In this document: piece after piece, positions 28,169 through 36,920 of the stretch
Layout of the letters: each line of letters starts with the position of its first letter
Position numbering within the stretch: the stretch's first letter is position 1
Origin: an uncultured Pelagibacteraceae bacterium
GTDB lineage: Bacteria; Pseudomonadota; Alphaproteobacteria; Pelagibacterales; Pelagibacteraceae
Assembly: GCA_902560565.1 (NCBI GenBank)
Contig: CACEMG010000005.1
Coordinates: 1-62,659 of the forward strand
DNA: 62,659 nt
Reading direction: 5' to 3'
Program-made: the position numbers and the translations under genes
Notes under the pieces: model-generated
The model's database searches: none
Told to the model about the DNA's origin: nothing
The model's input: the letters and a program-made list of their open reading frames with translations, nothing else

Positions 28169-29238
28169 AAAAAAAAATTTTAATTAGTACAGGTGGTTCG
28201 GGTGGTCATGTTATTCCTGCATTAAATTTTTATGAACATTTAAAAGAAAATAATGAAGTTTTTTTAACTAGTGACTTAAGAGGGCTAAAATTTATTGATA
28301 CAAAAATATATAATAATAAAATAATAGATGTTCCTGACCTAAAAAAAAATATATTTAAAATTCCATGGAATTTATTATTTTTTTTAATTTCCATATTTAA
28401 ATCATTTTTTTATTTAAAACAAAATAAGATTGATAAAATTATTTCAACAGGTGGTTATATGACATTTCCAATTTGTATAGCTTCTATATTTACAAGATCG
28501 AAATTATTTTTATATGAGCCTAATATGGTGCTAGGTCGATCAAATTTATTTTTTTTAAAACAATGTAAAAAAATTTTTTGTTATTCAGATTCTATAAGAA
28601 GATTTCCCTTAAAATATTCCAATAAAATAGAAATTATTAATCCAATTTTAAATAAAAAAAGTTACCTTTTGAAAAATGACCAAAAAAAACTATCGGACAA
28701 GAAAGTTTTTCTAATTATTGGTGGTAGCCAGGGAGCAAAATTTTTTCAAACAGAATTTAAAAATACACTAAACAAATTATCTAAAAGGTTCAATTTATTT
28801 GTATATCACCAAACTAGTAGAGAACATTTTAATGATCTCGGAATCTTTTATAAACAGAATAATATTACTTTTCAACTTTTTGACTTTAAACTTAATTTAG
28901 AAAATATTTTATTAAAAACCGACTTCTGCATTACTCGTGCGGGTGCATCGACCTTAGCCGAATTAGTGTTTTTTGAGGTACCACTATTAGCTATTCCGTT
29001 CCCATATTCTAAAGACAATCATCAATTTTTTAACGCAAAACATTATAAAGATAATAATTGTTGCTGGATGCTTGAACAAAAAGAGATATCACAAAAAAAT
29101 CTTTTTGAAATAATCTCAAATATATTAGTTGATAAAAAAAATTTACAGCTTAAAAAAAAAGCTATGAATGAAATGAGTTCAAAAAATACGTGGGAAAAGA
29201 ATAATAAAATAATATTAAATACAATAAATGAAAATTAA
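28165..29238 (+). CDS. murG: UDP-GlcNAc:lipid I GlcNAc transferase
   Basis: MurG converts lipid I to lipid II at the inner face of the membrane. The 357-residue GT-B protein begins with the glycine-rich STGGSGGHVIPALNF motif, has ISTGGYMTFPICIA and IIGGSQGAKFF in the middle, and the UDP-GlcNAc site ITRAGASTLAELVFF with PFPYSKDNHQFFNA. The start is TTG at 28165, overlapping the ftsW TGA stop as TTGA. The conserved glycine loop begins right after it, so a later start is excluded. It overlaps murC by 11 nt. Confidence 0.96.
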   Translation: MKKKILISTGGSGGHVIPALNFYEHLKENNEVFLTSDLRGLKFIDTKIYNNKIIDVPDLKKNIFKIPWNLLFFLISIFKSFFYLKQNKIDKIISTGGYMTFPICIASIFTRSKLFLYEPNMVLGRSNLFFLKQCKKIFCYSDSIRRFPLKYSNKIEIINPILNKKSYLLKNDQKKLSDKKVFLIIGGSQGAKFFQTEFKNTLNKLSKRFNLFVYHQTSREHFNDLGIFYKQNNITFQLFDFKLNLENILLKTDFCITRAGASTLAELVFFEVPLLAIPFPYSKDNHQFFNAKHYKDNNCCWMLEQKEISQKNLFEIISNILVDKKNLQLKKKAMNEMSSKNTWEKNNKIILNTINEN

Positions 29239-30622
29239 ATTAGCTAAATCTGAAGTTATACATTTTATAGGTATAGGGGGCATTGGTATGAGTGGATTAG
29301 CTTTGGTCATGAAGAGGATGGGATTCAAGGTTCAAGGAAGTGATATGAATTCTAATAAAAATATTGAGAGATTAAAAAAAAATGGAATTAAAGTTTTTAT
29401 AGGCCATGAAAAAAAAAATATAATAAATTCCACTATATTTGTTATTTCGTCAGCTGTTAAAAAAAATAATATTGAATTTATTTCTGCTCAAAAAAAAAAT
29501 TTGCCAATATATAAAAGGGGTGACATGCTTGGGCACATCACTTCACTAACTAAAAATATTGTAGTAGTTGGATCTCATGGAAAGACAACAACCACCTCTC
29601 TTGTTGCAAGTATTTTATCTAACACTAACTTAGATCCAACAATTATTAATGGTGGAGTTTTAAAATCTTTCAATAATTCTGCAAGGCTAGGTAAAAGTAA
29701 TTGGAGCATAGTGGAATTGGATGAATCTGATGGTAGCTTTTTAAAAGTGCAACCGACTTATTCAATAATCACAAACATTGATAGGGAGCATATGGATTAT
29801 TACAAGTCCATGGACAAATTATTGAAACTTTTTGGAGAATATATTAATAGAGTTCCTTCTTTTGGAAAGTCATTTATTTGTATTGATGATAAAAATAATT
29901 TGAAATTAATTAAATCACTTAAAATTAAAAATTATAACACTTATGGAATACACAAAGATGCAAATTTTCGGATAAGAAAACCTATTCAAACAAAAGATTG
30001 GTCTAAATTTGATTTAATAATAGATCTACCTGGAAAAAAAATATTCTCGATTAAAAATATTAAAATACCTATCATTGGATTGCATAATATTAGAAATACT
30101 ACGGCATCAATAGCAGTTGCAATTAGTTTAGGTATACCAATTAATAAGATAAAAGATGGATTAAATAAATTTAAAGGCGTTCAAAGAAGATTTAATAAAA
30201 TTTTTGATTTTAAAGGTGTAAGTTTTTTTGATGATTATGCACACCATCCAACTGAAATAAAAGAGGTTCTAAGTGGAGTGAGAACAGCTTACTCATCAGA
30301 AAAGATTGTTTGTATATTTCAACCTCACAGAATTTCAAGATTAAATGATCTTAAATCGGAATTTGTCAAATGCTTTAAGCAAGCAGATGAAGTAATATTG
30401 TGTCCAGTATTTACTGCTGGAGAGAATATAAAATTAAAATTTGATTATGAAAGTTTTGCTAAAGAAATTTCATATCAATCAAAAGTACAAATATATTTGA
30501 TAAAAGATAAAAATAATTTAGCTAATTTTATAAAACAAAACATTTATGGTAATAAAATTGTTGTTGGAATGGGAGCTGGATCTATATCAAATTGGATAAA
30601 AGAATTACCTGAAATTATCTAA
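29228..30622 (+). CDS. murC: UDP-N-acetylmuramate--L-alanine ligase
   Basis: MurC attaches the first amino acid, L-alanine, to UDP-MurNAc. The 464-residue protein contains HFIGIGGIGMSGLA at the N-terminus, the ATP loop GSHGKTTTTSLVA, ELDESDGSF, TNIDREHMDYY and the FDDYAHHPTEI signature. It is the last gene of the cluster here. The usual followers murB, ddl, ftsQ and ftsA are absent from this spot. The stop lies one base from the 3' end of an oppositely oriented tRNA-fMet. Confidence 0.97.
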   Translation: MKIKLAKSEVIHFIGIGGIGMSGLALVMKRMGFKVQGSDMNSNKNIERLKKNGIKVFIGHEKKNIINSTIFVISSAVKKNNIEFISAQKKNLPIYKRGDMLGHITSLTKNIVVVGSHGKTTTTSLVASILSNTNLDPTIINGGVLKSFNNSARLGKSNWSIVELDESDGSFLKVQPTYSIITNIDREHMDYYKSMDKLLKLFGEYINRVPSFGKSFICIDDKNNLKLIKSLKIKNYNTYGIHKDANFRIRKPIQTKDWSKFDLIIDLPGKKIFSIKNIKIPIIGLHNIRNTTASIAVAISLGIPINKIKDGLNKFKGVQRRFNKIFDFKGVSFFDDYAHHPTEIKEVLSGVRTAYSSEKIVCIFQPHRISRLNDLKSEFVKCFKQADEVILCPVFTAGENIKLKFDYESFAKEISYQSKVQIYLIKDKNNLANFIKQNIYGNKIVVGMGAGSISNWIKELPEII

Positions 30623-30623
30623 T

Positions 30624-30700
<77 letters not shown>

Positions 30701-30703
30701 TTA

Positions 30704-30898
30704 TTAAAATCTGTTTTTGAGTTTATTTAATTTTTTTACTCTCTTAATATTTTCTTGCAAAATTCTTTTCTTTTTTTCAGAAGGTTTTTCGTAAGTATCT
30801 TTTAATTTTATTATTTTAAAGAATCCATCTCTTTGAAGCTTTCTCTTTAAAACTCTCAAAGCTTGTTCAACATTATTGTCTTTGACTTCTATTTTAAT
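30704..30898 (-). CDS. rpsU: 30S ribosomal protein S21 (probable AUU start)
   Basis: S21 helps 30S subunits bind mRNA during initiation. The 64-residue product has the family core VKDNNVEQALRVLKRKLQRDGFFKIIKLKDTYEKPSEKKKR. An open frame begins at a TTG at 30908-30910, but nothing resembling a ribosome-binding site precedes it. A perfect GGAGG sits at 30904-30908, and five bases later an in-frame ATT (30896-30898) gives MKIEVKDNN, aligning residue for residue with the usual alphaproteobacterial N-terminus (MQVLVRDNN type, from memory). I therefore place the start at ATT. It is the last protein gene of the operon and abuts tRNA-fMet. Confidence 0.85.
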   Translation of the reverse strand: MKIEVKDNNVEQALRVLKRKLQRDGFFKIIKLKDTYEKPSEKKKRILQENIKRVKKLNKLKNRF

Positions 30899-30903
30899 AA
30901 CTA

Positions 30904-30908
30904 CCTCC
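30904..30908 (-). promoter_or_regulatory. Shine-Dalgarno site that fixes the rpsU start
   Basis: GGAGG reads 5' to 3' on the minus strand from 30908 to 30904, followed by TAGTT and then the ATT codon at 30898. A 5-nt spacer is close to optimal. The TTG at 30910 overlaps this element, so it cannot use it. Confidence 0.7.
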
Positions 30909-30952
30909 AAAAAAGTGACTTAATAGCACTTTAATTTTTTTTTGTCTATACA

Positions 30953-31534
30953 TTATGATCCTTGCGAAGCCGAGAATTTTGCCTTCTCTTTTTCTTTTTT
31001 TTCTCTTTTAATTCTTCTTTCAGCTTTTTCTATTGCTAAAACTAAATCTTTTTGTGTAAATAAGTTCATAGCTACAGGATCTTTTGGATTCAAATTATTA
31101 TAATTCCAATAGCTTTTATTTCTAATTGATGTAACAGAGTTTTTTGTTACTCCTACCAACTTTGCAATTTGTGAGTCTTTTAGTTGTGGATGGTGTTTAA
31201 GCAACCATAAAGCTGAGTCTGGCTTATCTTGTCTTTTTGACAAAGGAACATATTTCTTTACTTTTTTATCCTCTGATGCAATTTCAATGTCTGTTCCTTT
31301 TATTTGAAGTGGTCTGCTTTCATCTTTTGAGGATAAATCAATTTCTTCTCTTGTTAACTGACCAGAAATTATGGGATTATATGGTTTAATTCCTTTTGCA
31401 ACTTCACCATCTGCAATTCCCTGAACCTCAACCTCATGCAAATTGCAAAAATTAGCAATTTGTTTAAATGTAAGCGTAGTATTTTCAACCAACCAAACAG
31501 CGGTAGCTATTGGCATTAAAAGTCCATTTGTCAT
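30953..31534 (-). CDS. trcR: Cell-cycle transcriptional regulator TrcR (DUF1013)
   Basis: The 193-residue protein matches the alphaproteobacterial DUF1013/TrcR family throughout: it opens with LMPIATAVWLVENTTLTFKQIANFCNLHEVEVQGIADGEVA, then IKPYNPIISGQLTREEI. A helix-turn-helix-like region follows (DSALWLLKHHPQLKDSQIAKLVGVTKNSVTSIRN). TrcR-type proteins are linked to cell-cycle transcription and associate with RNA polymerase. It shares one base with the rpmE stop, and rpsU follows 42 nt downstream (54 nt from the ATT start). Confidence 0.87.
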   Translation of the reverse strand: MTNGLLMPIATAVWLVENTTLTFKQIANFCNLHEVEVQGIADGEVAKGIKPYNPIISGQLTREEIDLSSKDESRPLQIKGTDIEIASEDKKVKKYVPLSKRQDKPDSALWLLKHHPQLKDSQIAKLVGVTKNSVTSIRNKSYWNYNNLNPKDPVAMNLFTQKDLVLAIEKAERRIKREKKEKEKAKFSASQGS

Positions 31535-31761
31535 TATTTTTTATCTGATCTAAAATTTTGAAATTTTTTATTAAATTTACTTACTCTTCCCTTATCCAAA
31601 AGCTTTTGTTTACCACCAGTCCATGCTGAATGTGATTTAGGATCAATTTCTAATTTAAGTATCTCACCTTCTTTTCCCCAGGTTGATCTTGTTTCAAACT
31701 GTGTTCCATCTGTCATTTCAACTTTTATTTTATGATAGTTTGGATGTATGTCTTTTTTCAT
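31534..31761 (-). CDS. rpmE: 50S ribosomal protein L31 (cysteine-free form)
   Basis: The 75-residue protein begins with the L31 signature [29 protein letters not shown] and continues with [15 protein letters not shown] and a basic tail. The zinc-binding Cys pairs of classical L31 are absent, as I recall for alphaproteobacterial L31 proteins. L31 bridges the two ribosomal subunits. Its stop overlaps the trcR start by one base. Confidence 0.95.
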   Translation of the reverse strand: MKKDIHPNYHKIKVEMTDGTQFETRSTWGKEGEILKLEIDPKSHSAWTGGKQKLLDKGRVSKFNKKFQNFRSDKK

Positions 31762-31796
31762 AACGAGACTTATAGCAAATGAAAATTATAAAACAA

Positions 31797-32537
31797 TTAA
31801 AACTTATTCAATTTTTCAAGGATTTTTTCGCTTATACTTGAGCTAACTGCCCTAATATCTAAATTTTCTTTTTTAGATAATTCAACTGAATTCAAAACGC
31901 CTCCCGCTTCTTTTACCAAAACTATACCTGCAGCTATATCCCACAAATTTAAATTTTCTTGAAAATATCCATCAAATCTTCCAGCCGCAACATACGCCAT
32001 ATCTAATGCAGCGCACCCTGTCTTTCGCGTTGGGACATCAACATTTTTATACTTAACTCCATTTGTTGCGAATAAACATGCATTTATGTCTTTTTTTTTT
32101 GAAACTCTTATTCTTTTGTTATTAAGGAATGAACCGTTATTTTTTTCAGCATAAAACATTTCGTTTTTAATTGGGTCAAAAATCAAACCGCAAATAATCT
32201 CGTCATGTGATTGTAGCGCTATTGAAATTGCAAAATGTGGTATTCCATGTAAAAAATTGGAGGTCCCATCTATAGGATCTATTATCCAAATATTTTTTTC
32301 ATCTTTGTTTTTAACAAATCCTGTTTCTTCACTTAAAATAGAATAGTTTTTTTTTAGCTTTGACAACTCGTCAATTATAATTCTTTCCGCATTTGTATCT
32401 GCATTGCTAACAAAATCTGTAGGACCTTTTACTGAAACTTGTAAATTTTCAACTTCACCAAAGTCTCTAATTAACCTTTTTGAGGCTTTTTCTCCAGCTT
32501 TAATCATTAAATTTAAGTTAGATGATAATACATTCAT
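31797..32537 (-). CDS. suhB: Inositol monophosphatase family protein
   Basis: The 246-residue protein has the Mg-dependent phosphatase motifs: the SEETGF metal ligand, WIIDPIDGTSNFLHGIPHFAISIAL (motif D-P-I-D-G-T) and the C-terminal LWDIAAGIVLVKEAGG. The likely reaction is hydrolysis of inositol-1-phosphate or a related sugar phosphate. In E. coli SuhB also assists rRNA transcription antitermination, which fits an operon rich in ribosomal genes, although that role is not shown here. It lies 4 nt after efp. Confidence 0.92.
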   Translation of the reverse strand: MNVLSSNLNLMIKAGEKASKRLIRDFGEVENLQVSVKGPTDFVSNADTNAERIIIDELSKLKKNYSILSEETGFVKNKDEKNIWIIDPIDGTSNFLHGIPHFAISIALQSHDEIICGLIFDPIKNEMFYAEKNNGSFLNNKRIRVSKKKDINACLFATNGVKYKNVDVPTRKTGCAALDMAYVAAGRFDGYFQENLNLWDIAAGIVLVKEAGGVLNSVELSKKENLDIRAVSSSISEKILEKLNKF

Positions 32538-32541
32538 AAAA

Positions 32542-33102
32542 TTATACTTTCTTTACGTATTCAATACTTCTTGTATCAACTATAATTTCGTCTCCATTTT
32601 CAATAAAAGGGGGTACTTGTATTTTTATACCGTTACTTAATGTTGCTGGTTTATAAGATGAAGATACTGTTTGACCTTTAAGCGCCACATCGGTTGTTTG
32701 AACTTTGCATGTTATTTGATTGGGTAGTTCTACTGAGATTGGTTTATCATTATAAATACTTATAATTACTTCTAAATTTTCTGTAAGCATTTTTCCTTTT
32801 TCTCCAACCATATCTTTTTGTATTTCTATTTGTTCAAATGTTTTAGGATCTATAAAATAATATTTGTTGTCATCATTAAATGAGTAATTGAATTTAACTT
32901 CATCTACAGATGCTTTTTCTAAGTATTCACTGGATCTAAATCTTTCGTTTAATTTTGTATTTTTATTTAAACTTTTCATTTCAACCTGTGCAAATGCTCC
33001 ACCTTTACCAGGTTTTACATGTTGTGTTTTCAACACTTCCCACAAATCATTTTTATACTCTAGCAACATACCAACTCGTATTTCATTAGCTGAGATTTTC
33101 AT
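32542..33102 (-). CDS. efp: Elongation factor P
   Basis: EF-P relieves ribosome stalling at polyproline. The 186 residues form the three beta-barrel domains: KOW-like N-domain with the loop KPGKGGAF, whose tip Lys (about residue 33) is the usual modification site; the middle OB domain; and a C-terminal OB domain with KIQVPPFIENGDEIIVDTRS. No modification enzyme gene (epmA/epmB type) is in the window. The start overlaps the thiE stop by 4 nt. Confidence 0.96.
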   Translation of the reverse strand: MKISANEIRVGMLLEYKNDLWEVLKTQHVKPGKGGAFAQVEMKSLNKNTKLNERFRSSEYLEKASVDEVKFNYSFNDDNKYYFIDPKTFEQIEIQKDMVGEKGKMLTENLEVIISIYNDKPISVELPNQITCKVQTTDVALKGQTVSSSYKPATLSNGIKIQVPPFIENGDEIIVDTRSIEYVKKV

Positions 33103-33725
33103 TTTAATTTTTCCATTGCTTCTTGTGGTTTATATTTTTTATTATTCCAAATGTAGCCTGAAATAGCTAAAAAGTTTGCATTATTCAATAATAGTTTTTT
33201 ATAATTTTTATTACTAATTCCACCTATTGTTACTACAGGTATTTTTGTTAGTTTTTTTACGTATTTTAAAAGGTTAATGTCTGCTTTATATTTAATTTTT
33301 TTTGTCCTACTCTTAAAAAACGCACCAATGGCTATGTATGTTGGTTTTACATTTATTGCTTTTTTAACTAGTTTTCTTGAATTATGACACGTAACCCCTA
33401 AAATTTTATTATTAATAATTTTTTTAGCTTCATTTAATTTCATATCCTTTTGACCTAAATGACATCCGTCTGCATTTATTTTCTTCGCAATATATGGATT
33501 GTCATTAATGATAAGTTTGGTTTTATATTTTTTACAAATTAATTTTACTTTTTTGCCTATTTGTATAATTTGTTTTTCATTGTAGTTTTTTAACCTTAAC
33601 TGAAAAAAATAAATTTTTTTTGATTTTAGGAGTTTTTCAAGTTCCAAATAAAACGAATTTTTACTATGAATCTTATTAGGAGAAATTAAATAAATAAATC
33701 TTTTCGTATTAATGTTTATTTTCAA
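33099..33725 (-). CDS. thiE: Thiamine-phosphate synthase family protein
   Basis: This 208-residue TIM-barrel protein of the ThiE/TenI family contains the expected FFQLRLKN, LIINDNPYIAKKINADGCHLGQKD, ILGVTCHN and GGISNKN segments. ThiE joins HMP-pyrophosphate with thiazole phosphate. The sequence is lysine-rich and some active-site positions are diverged, so a TenI-like role is possible. The kinase gene thiD also lies in this window, at 52.5 kb. The gene overlaps fba by 17 nt and efp by 4 nt. Confidence 0.82.
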   Translation of the reverse strand: MKININTKRFIYLISPNKIHSKNSFYLELEKLLKSKKIYFFQLRLKNYNEKQIIQIGKKVKLICKKYKTKLIINDNPYIAKKINADGCHLGQKDMKLNEAKKIINNKILGVTCHNSRKLVKKAINVKPTYIAIGAFFKSRTKKIKYKADINLLKYVKKLTKIPVVTIGGISNKNYKKLLLNNANFLAISGYIWNNKKYKPQEAMEKLK

Positions 33726-34722
33726 TTTCCTCTGTCCATTTTCCCTGAGCAGCCATAGAGCACATCTTTGCTCTATGATTAAAAGTATTCTGTGTTCCGG
33801 AAATATCCTTAATATCTTTAGACCAAAATTTTAATGCACTTTGTTGTAAAGCTCTTCCATAAGAATATGTCATGGTAAAATTAGTTTTATTTAATTTATT
33901 AATTTCATTTAAATTCTCTGTTGCCTCCTTTTCTGTTTGTCCCCCTGAAAGAAATGCTATGCCGGGAACTTCTGATGGCACTGAATCCTCTAAACATTTT
34001 AATGTTAATTCTGCAATTTTCTTACATTCAATTTTTTCTTTACTGTCTATACCAGGTAAAATCATATTTGGTTTAAGTATTGTTCCTTTTAAATCTACTT
34101 TATTTAAAATTAATTCATCGTAGCATCTTTTTAAAACTTCTGAGGTTTTTCTGAAACAATCCTCTGAATTATGATCACCATCCATTAATACCTCGGGTTC
34201 AACAATTGGCACCATCCCGCTCTCTTGAACTAAAGCAGCATAACGAGCAAGAGCATGAGCGTTAGCATGAATTGCAAGTTTACTCGGGAATTCGTCAGAA
34301 ATTATATAAACACCTCGCCACTTTGTAAATCTAGCTCCAAGTTTATAATAAATTTTTAATCTTTCCCTTAAATCATCCAAACCTTCTGTAATTTTTTCAT
34401 TTTTTGAATTAGCTAATACCTTGGCTCCAGTATCGACTTTAATTCCAGGCACAGCACCAGAACTTGAAATAAGTTCAGGAATTGTTTTTTTATTCGATGC
34501 AATCTGTTTAATTGTTTCATCGTACAAAATTACCCCACCTATACAATCTTTCATACTTTCAGATGATAAAAGTGTTTCTCTAAATAAAAGTCTATTCTCC
34601 GGTGTTGACGTAACTTTTACAGAGTTTAGTCTCTTAGTCATTGTGCCTGTACTTTCGTCTGCAGCTAGAATACCTTTTCCCTGAGAAATTATTTTTTTTG
34701 TAATTGAGTATAGTTCTGACAT
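33709..34722 (-). CDS. fba: Class I fructose-bisphosphate aldolase
   Basis: This enzyme cleaves or forms fructose-1,6-bisphosphate through a Schiff-base Lys. The 337-residue protein begins with GKGILAADESTGTMTKRL and has GVILYDETIKQ, ARFTKWRGVY, IVEPEVLMDGDH, the active-site LKGTILKPNMILPG and FLSGGQTEKEATENLN, all class I. It is part of a tkt-gap-pgk-fba carbon operon, 4 nt after pgk. Confidence 0.95.
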   Translation of the reverse strand: MSELYSITKKIISQGKGILAADESTGTMTKRLNSVKVTSTPENRLLFRETLLSSESMKDCIGGVILYDETIKQIASNKKTIPELISSSGAVPGIKVDTGAKVLANSKNEKITEGLDDLRERLKIYYKLGARFTKWRGVYIISDEFPSKLAIHANAHALARYAALVQESGMVPIVEPEVLMDGDHNSEDCFRKTSEVLKRCYDELILNKVDLKGTILKPNMILPGIDSKEKIECKKIAELTLKCLEDSVPSEVPGIAFLSGGQTEKEATENLNEINKLNKTNFTMTYSYGRALQQSALKFWSKDIKDISGTQNTFNHRAKMCSMAAQGKWTEEIENKH

Positions 34723-34726
34723 TTAT

Positions 34727-35908
34727 TTACTCTAAGGCCTTTATACCAGGTAATTCTTTACCTTCAAGAAATTCTAAAAATGCTCCACCCGCAGTTGAAA
34801 CGAAATTAAAATATTTTGTCAAATCAAAACTATTTAGTGCTGCAACAGTATCCCCCCCTCCTGCAACTGAATAAATTTCATTTTTTTTATTTTTTTCAAC
34901 AATTTTTTTTGCAATTTCTAAGCTTCCTTTTTTAAAATTTTCATTTTCAAAATAACCAGCTGGTCCATTCCATAGAACTGTTCTACTATTTTCTATAGTT
35001 TTATTAAGTAGATTTAACGTTTCTGGTCCAATATCGAGAATTAAGTCGTCTTCTTGAACTTCACTAATTTTCTTTACATTTCCTTCTCCATCAATTTTTT
35101 TCCCAACAGAAACATCCAATGGATAAAATATTTTACAATTTTCCTTCTTTGATAAATTAAAAATATCTTCGACTATATGTTCACAATTTTCCTCATAAAT
35201 TGATTTTCCAATATTAAATTTTTTATTTTTTAAAATATTATTAGCCATTCCTCCAACAAATATTAAATTATCAAATTTAGATATGAGATTTTTTATAACT
35301 TCTATCTTTGTTGATATTTTAGAACCACCGATTATACAAGTGATTGGTCTCACAATATTTTTTGTAATCCTCTTCAATGCTGTTATTTCCGAAATAAATT
35401 GAATTCCAGCATAAGAAGGCAAATAATTTGTTATATTGTAAACAGAAGCATGTTTTCTGTGTGAGCAAGAAAATGCATCATTAACATATAAGTCACCAAA
35501 ACTGGCTAAAATTTTTGCAAATTCCTCATTATTTTCTTCCTCTCCATTATAGAATCTCAAGTTCTCAAGCATTAAAATATTTTCATTTTTATTACTAAAT
35601 AAATCTTTTTCTTGAAAATCGTAAATATTCTCTTTTATTAAGCAAATTTGTTGATTCATTTTATTTTTAAGGTATTCACAAATAGGCTCCATAGAAAGTT
35701 CTTCTATTACTTTACCCTTGGGTCGCCCGACGTGTGAAAGTATTAAAACTTTGGCTTTATTATTTATTAAAAAATGTAAAGTCGGAATTATTTTATCTAT
35801 TCTATTTGGGTCGGTTATTTTTTTTTTATAAAGAGGTACATTTAAATCTAATCTCAATATTATTTTTTTGTCTTTAAGACTTTTAGCGATACTTTCAATT
35901 GTTTTCAT
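34727..35908 (-). CDS. pgk: Phosphoglycerate kinase
   Basis: This enzyme interconverts 1,3-bisphosphoglycerate/ADP and 3-phosphoglycerate/ATP. The 393-residue protein has LRLDLNVPLYKKKITD at the N-terminus, ILSHVGRPKG, LENLRFYNGEE, VNDAFSCSHRKHAS, GGSKISTKI, VLWNGPAGYFE and the C-terminal VAGGGDTVAAL nucleotide site. It overlaps gap by 4 nt and lies 4 nt before fba. Confidence 0.97.
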   Translation of the reverse strand: MKTIESIAKSLKDKKIILRLDLNVPLYKKKITDPNRIDKIIPTLHFLINNKAKVLILSHVGRPKGKVIEELSMEPICEYLKNKMNQQICLIKENIYDFQEKDLFSNKNENILMLENLRFYNGEEENNEEFAKILASFGDLYVNDAFSCSHRKHASVYNITNYLPSYAGIQFISEITALKRITKNIVRPITCIIGGSKISTKIEVIKNLISKFDNLIFVGGMANNILKNKKFNIGKSIYEENCEHIVEDIFNLSKKENCKIFYPLDVSVGKKIDGEGNVKKISEVQEDDLILDIGPETLNLLNKTIENSRTVLWNGPAGYFENENFKKGSLEIAKKIVEKNKKNEIYSVAGGGDTVAALNSFDLTKYFNFVSTAGGAFLEFLEGKELPGIKALE

Positions 35909-36915
35909 TTAGAGATTTTATATAAATATTGTGCAATATTGCACATCCTATTTGAAAATCCCCATTCGTTATCATACCAGGCTGAAACTTTACCCATATT
36001 TTTGCCAATAGTACTAGTTAAAGATGCATCAACGATTGCTGAATGCGAATTATGGTTAAAATCAATTGATACTAATTTTTCTTTAGTAATACCCAACACA
36101 CCTTTTAAATTACTTTTTGAAGCTTTTTCAAAACTATTATTTATTGCAGTAATCGATAAATTTTTTTTTGTACAAAAAACCAATTCAATTAAAGAAACAT
36201 TGGGTGTAGGAATCCTCATTGCAACACCTTCTAGCTTTCCCTGAAGTGATGGAATAATTTCTCCAATTGCTTTAGAAGCTCCAGTTGATGTTGGGACTAT
36301 AGATTGTGATGCCGATCTTGCCCTTCTAGGGTCTTTGTGGGAATTATCTAGTATTCTTTGATCTGTTGTAAATGCATGAATTGTAGTCATGAAACCTTTT
36401 TCAATTTCGAAATTTCTGTTTAAAATATCTAATACCGGAGCCAAACAATTAGTAGTGCATGAGGCAGCAGATATTATTTTATTTTTGCTAGTAATTGATT
36501 TTTCATTAACTCCAAAAACGATAGTTTTGTCTGCGTTTTTACATGGAGCTGACACAATTACTTTTTTTGCTCCATTTTTTAAGTGGGCATAAAGTTTATC
36601 CTTGGAATTAAATTTACCAGTACATTCTAGAACATAATCAACATCATGTTTTGACCAATTAATATTTTCAATATTTGTCTCTTGAGAAAAAGATATTTTA
36701 TGTTTTCCTATTTTTATAAATTTATCGCCAAACTTAATATTTTGATTAAATTTTCCATGAACAGAATCGTATTTAAGTAAATTTGAGCTTACCTGTGTAT
36801 TTGATCTATTATTTATGTGTTTTATTTTGATATCATTAAATTTATTTTCAAATATAGTTCGAATGATCATTCTGCCAATTCTTCCAAGTCCATTAATACC
36901 AACTTTTATGCTCAT
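35905..36915 (-). CDS. gap: Glyceraldehyde-3-phosphate dehydrogenase
   Basis: The 336-residue protein shows the N-terminal Rossmann motif GINGLGRIGRMIIRTIF, VSAPCKNADKTIVFGVN, the active-site SAASCTTNCLAPV with the nucleophilic Cys, HAFTTDQRILD, and the C-terminal WYDNEWGFSNRM. It oxidatively phosphorylates GAP, in either direction depending on carbon flow. Residues 32-36 read IKHINN, which does not settle NAD versus NADP use. It lies 5 nt after tkt and overlaps pgk by 4 nt. Confidence 0.97.
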   Translation of the reverse strand: MSIKVGINGLGRIGRMIIRTIFENKFNDIKIKHINNRSNTQVSSNLLKYDSVHGKFNQNIKFGDKFIKIGKHKISFSQETNIENINWSKHDVDYVLECTGKFNSKDKLYAHLKNGAKKVIVSAPCKNADKTIVFGVNEKSITSKNKIISAASCTTNCLAPVLDILNRNFEIEKGFMTTIHAFTTDQRILDNSHKDPRRARSASQSIVPTSTGASKAIGEIIPSLQGKLEGVAMRIPTPNVSLIELVFCTKKNLSITAINNSFEKASKSNLKGVLGITKEKLVSIDFNHNSHSAIVDASLTSTIGKNMGKVSAWYDNEWGFSNRMCNIAQYLYKISK

Positions 36916-36920
36916 AAATT

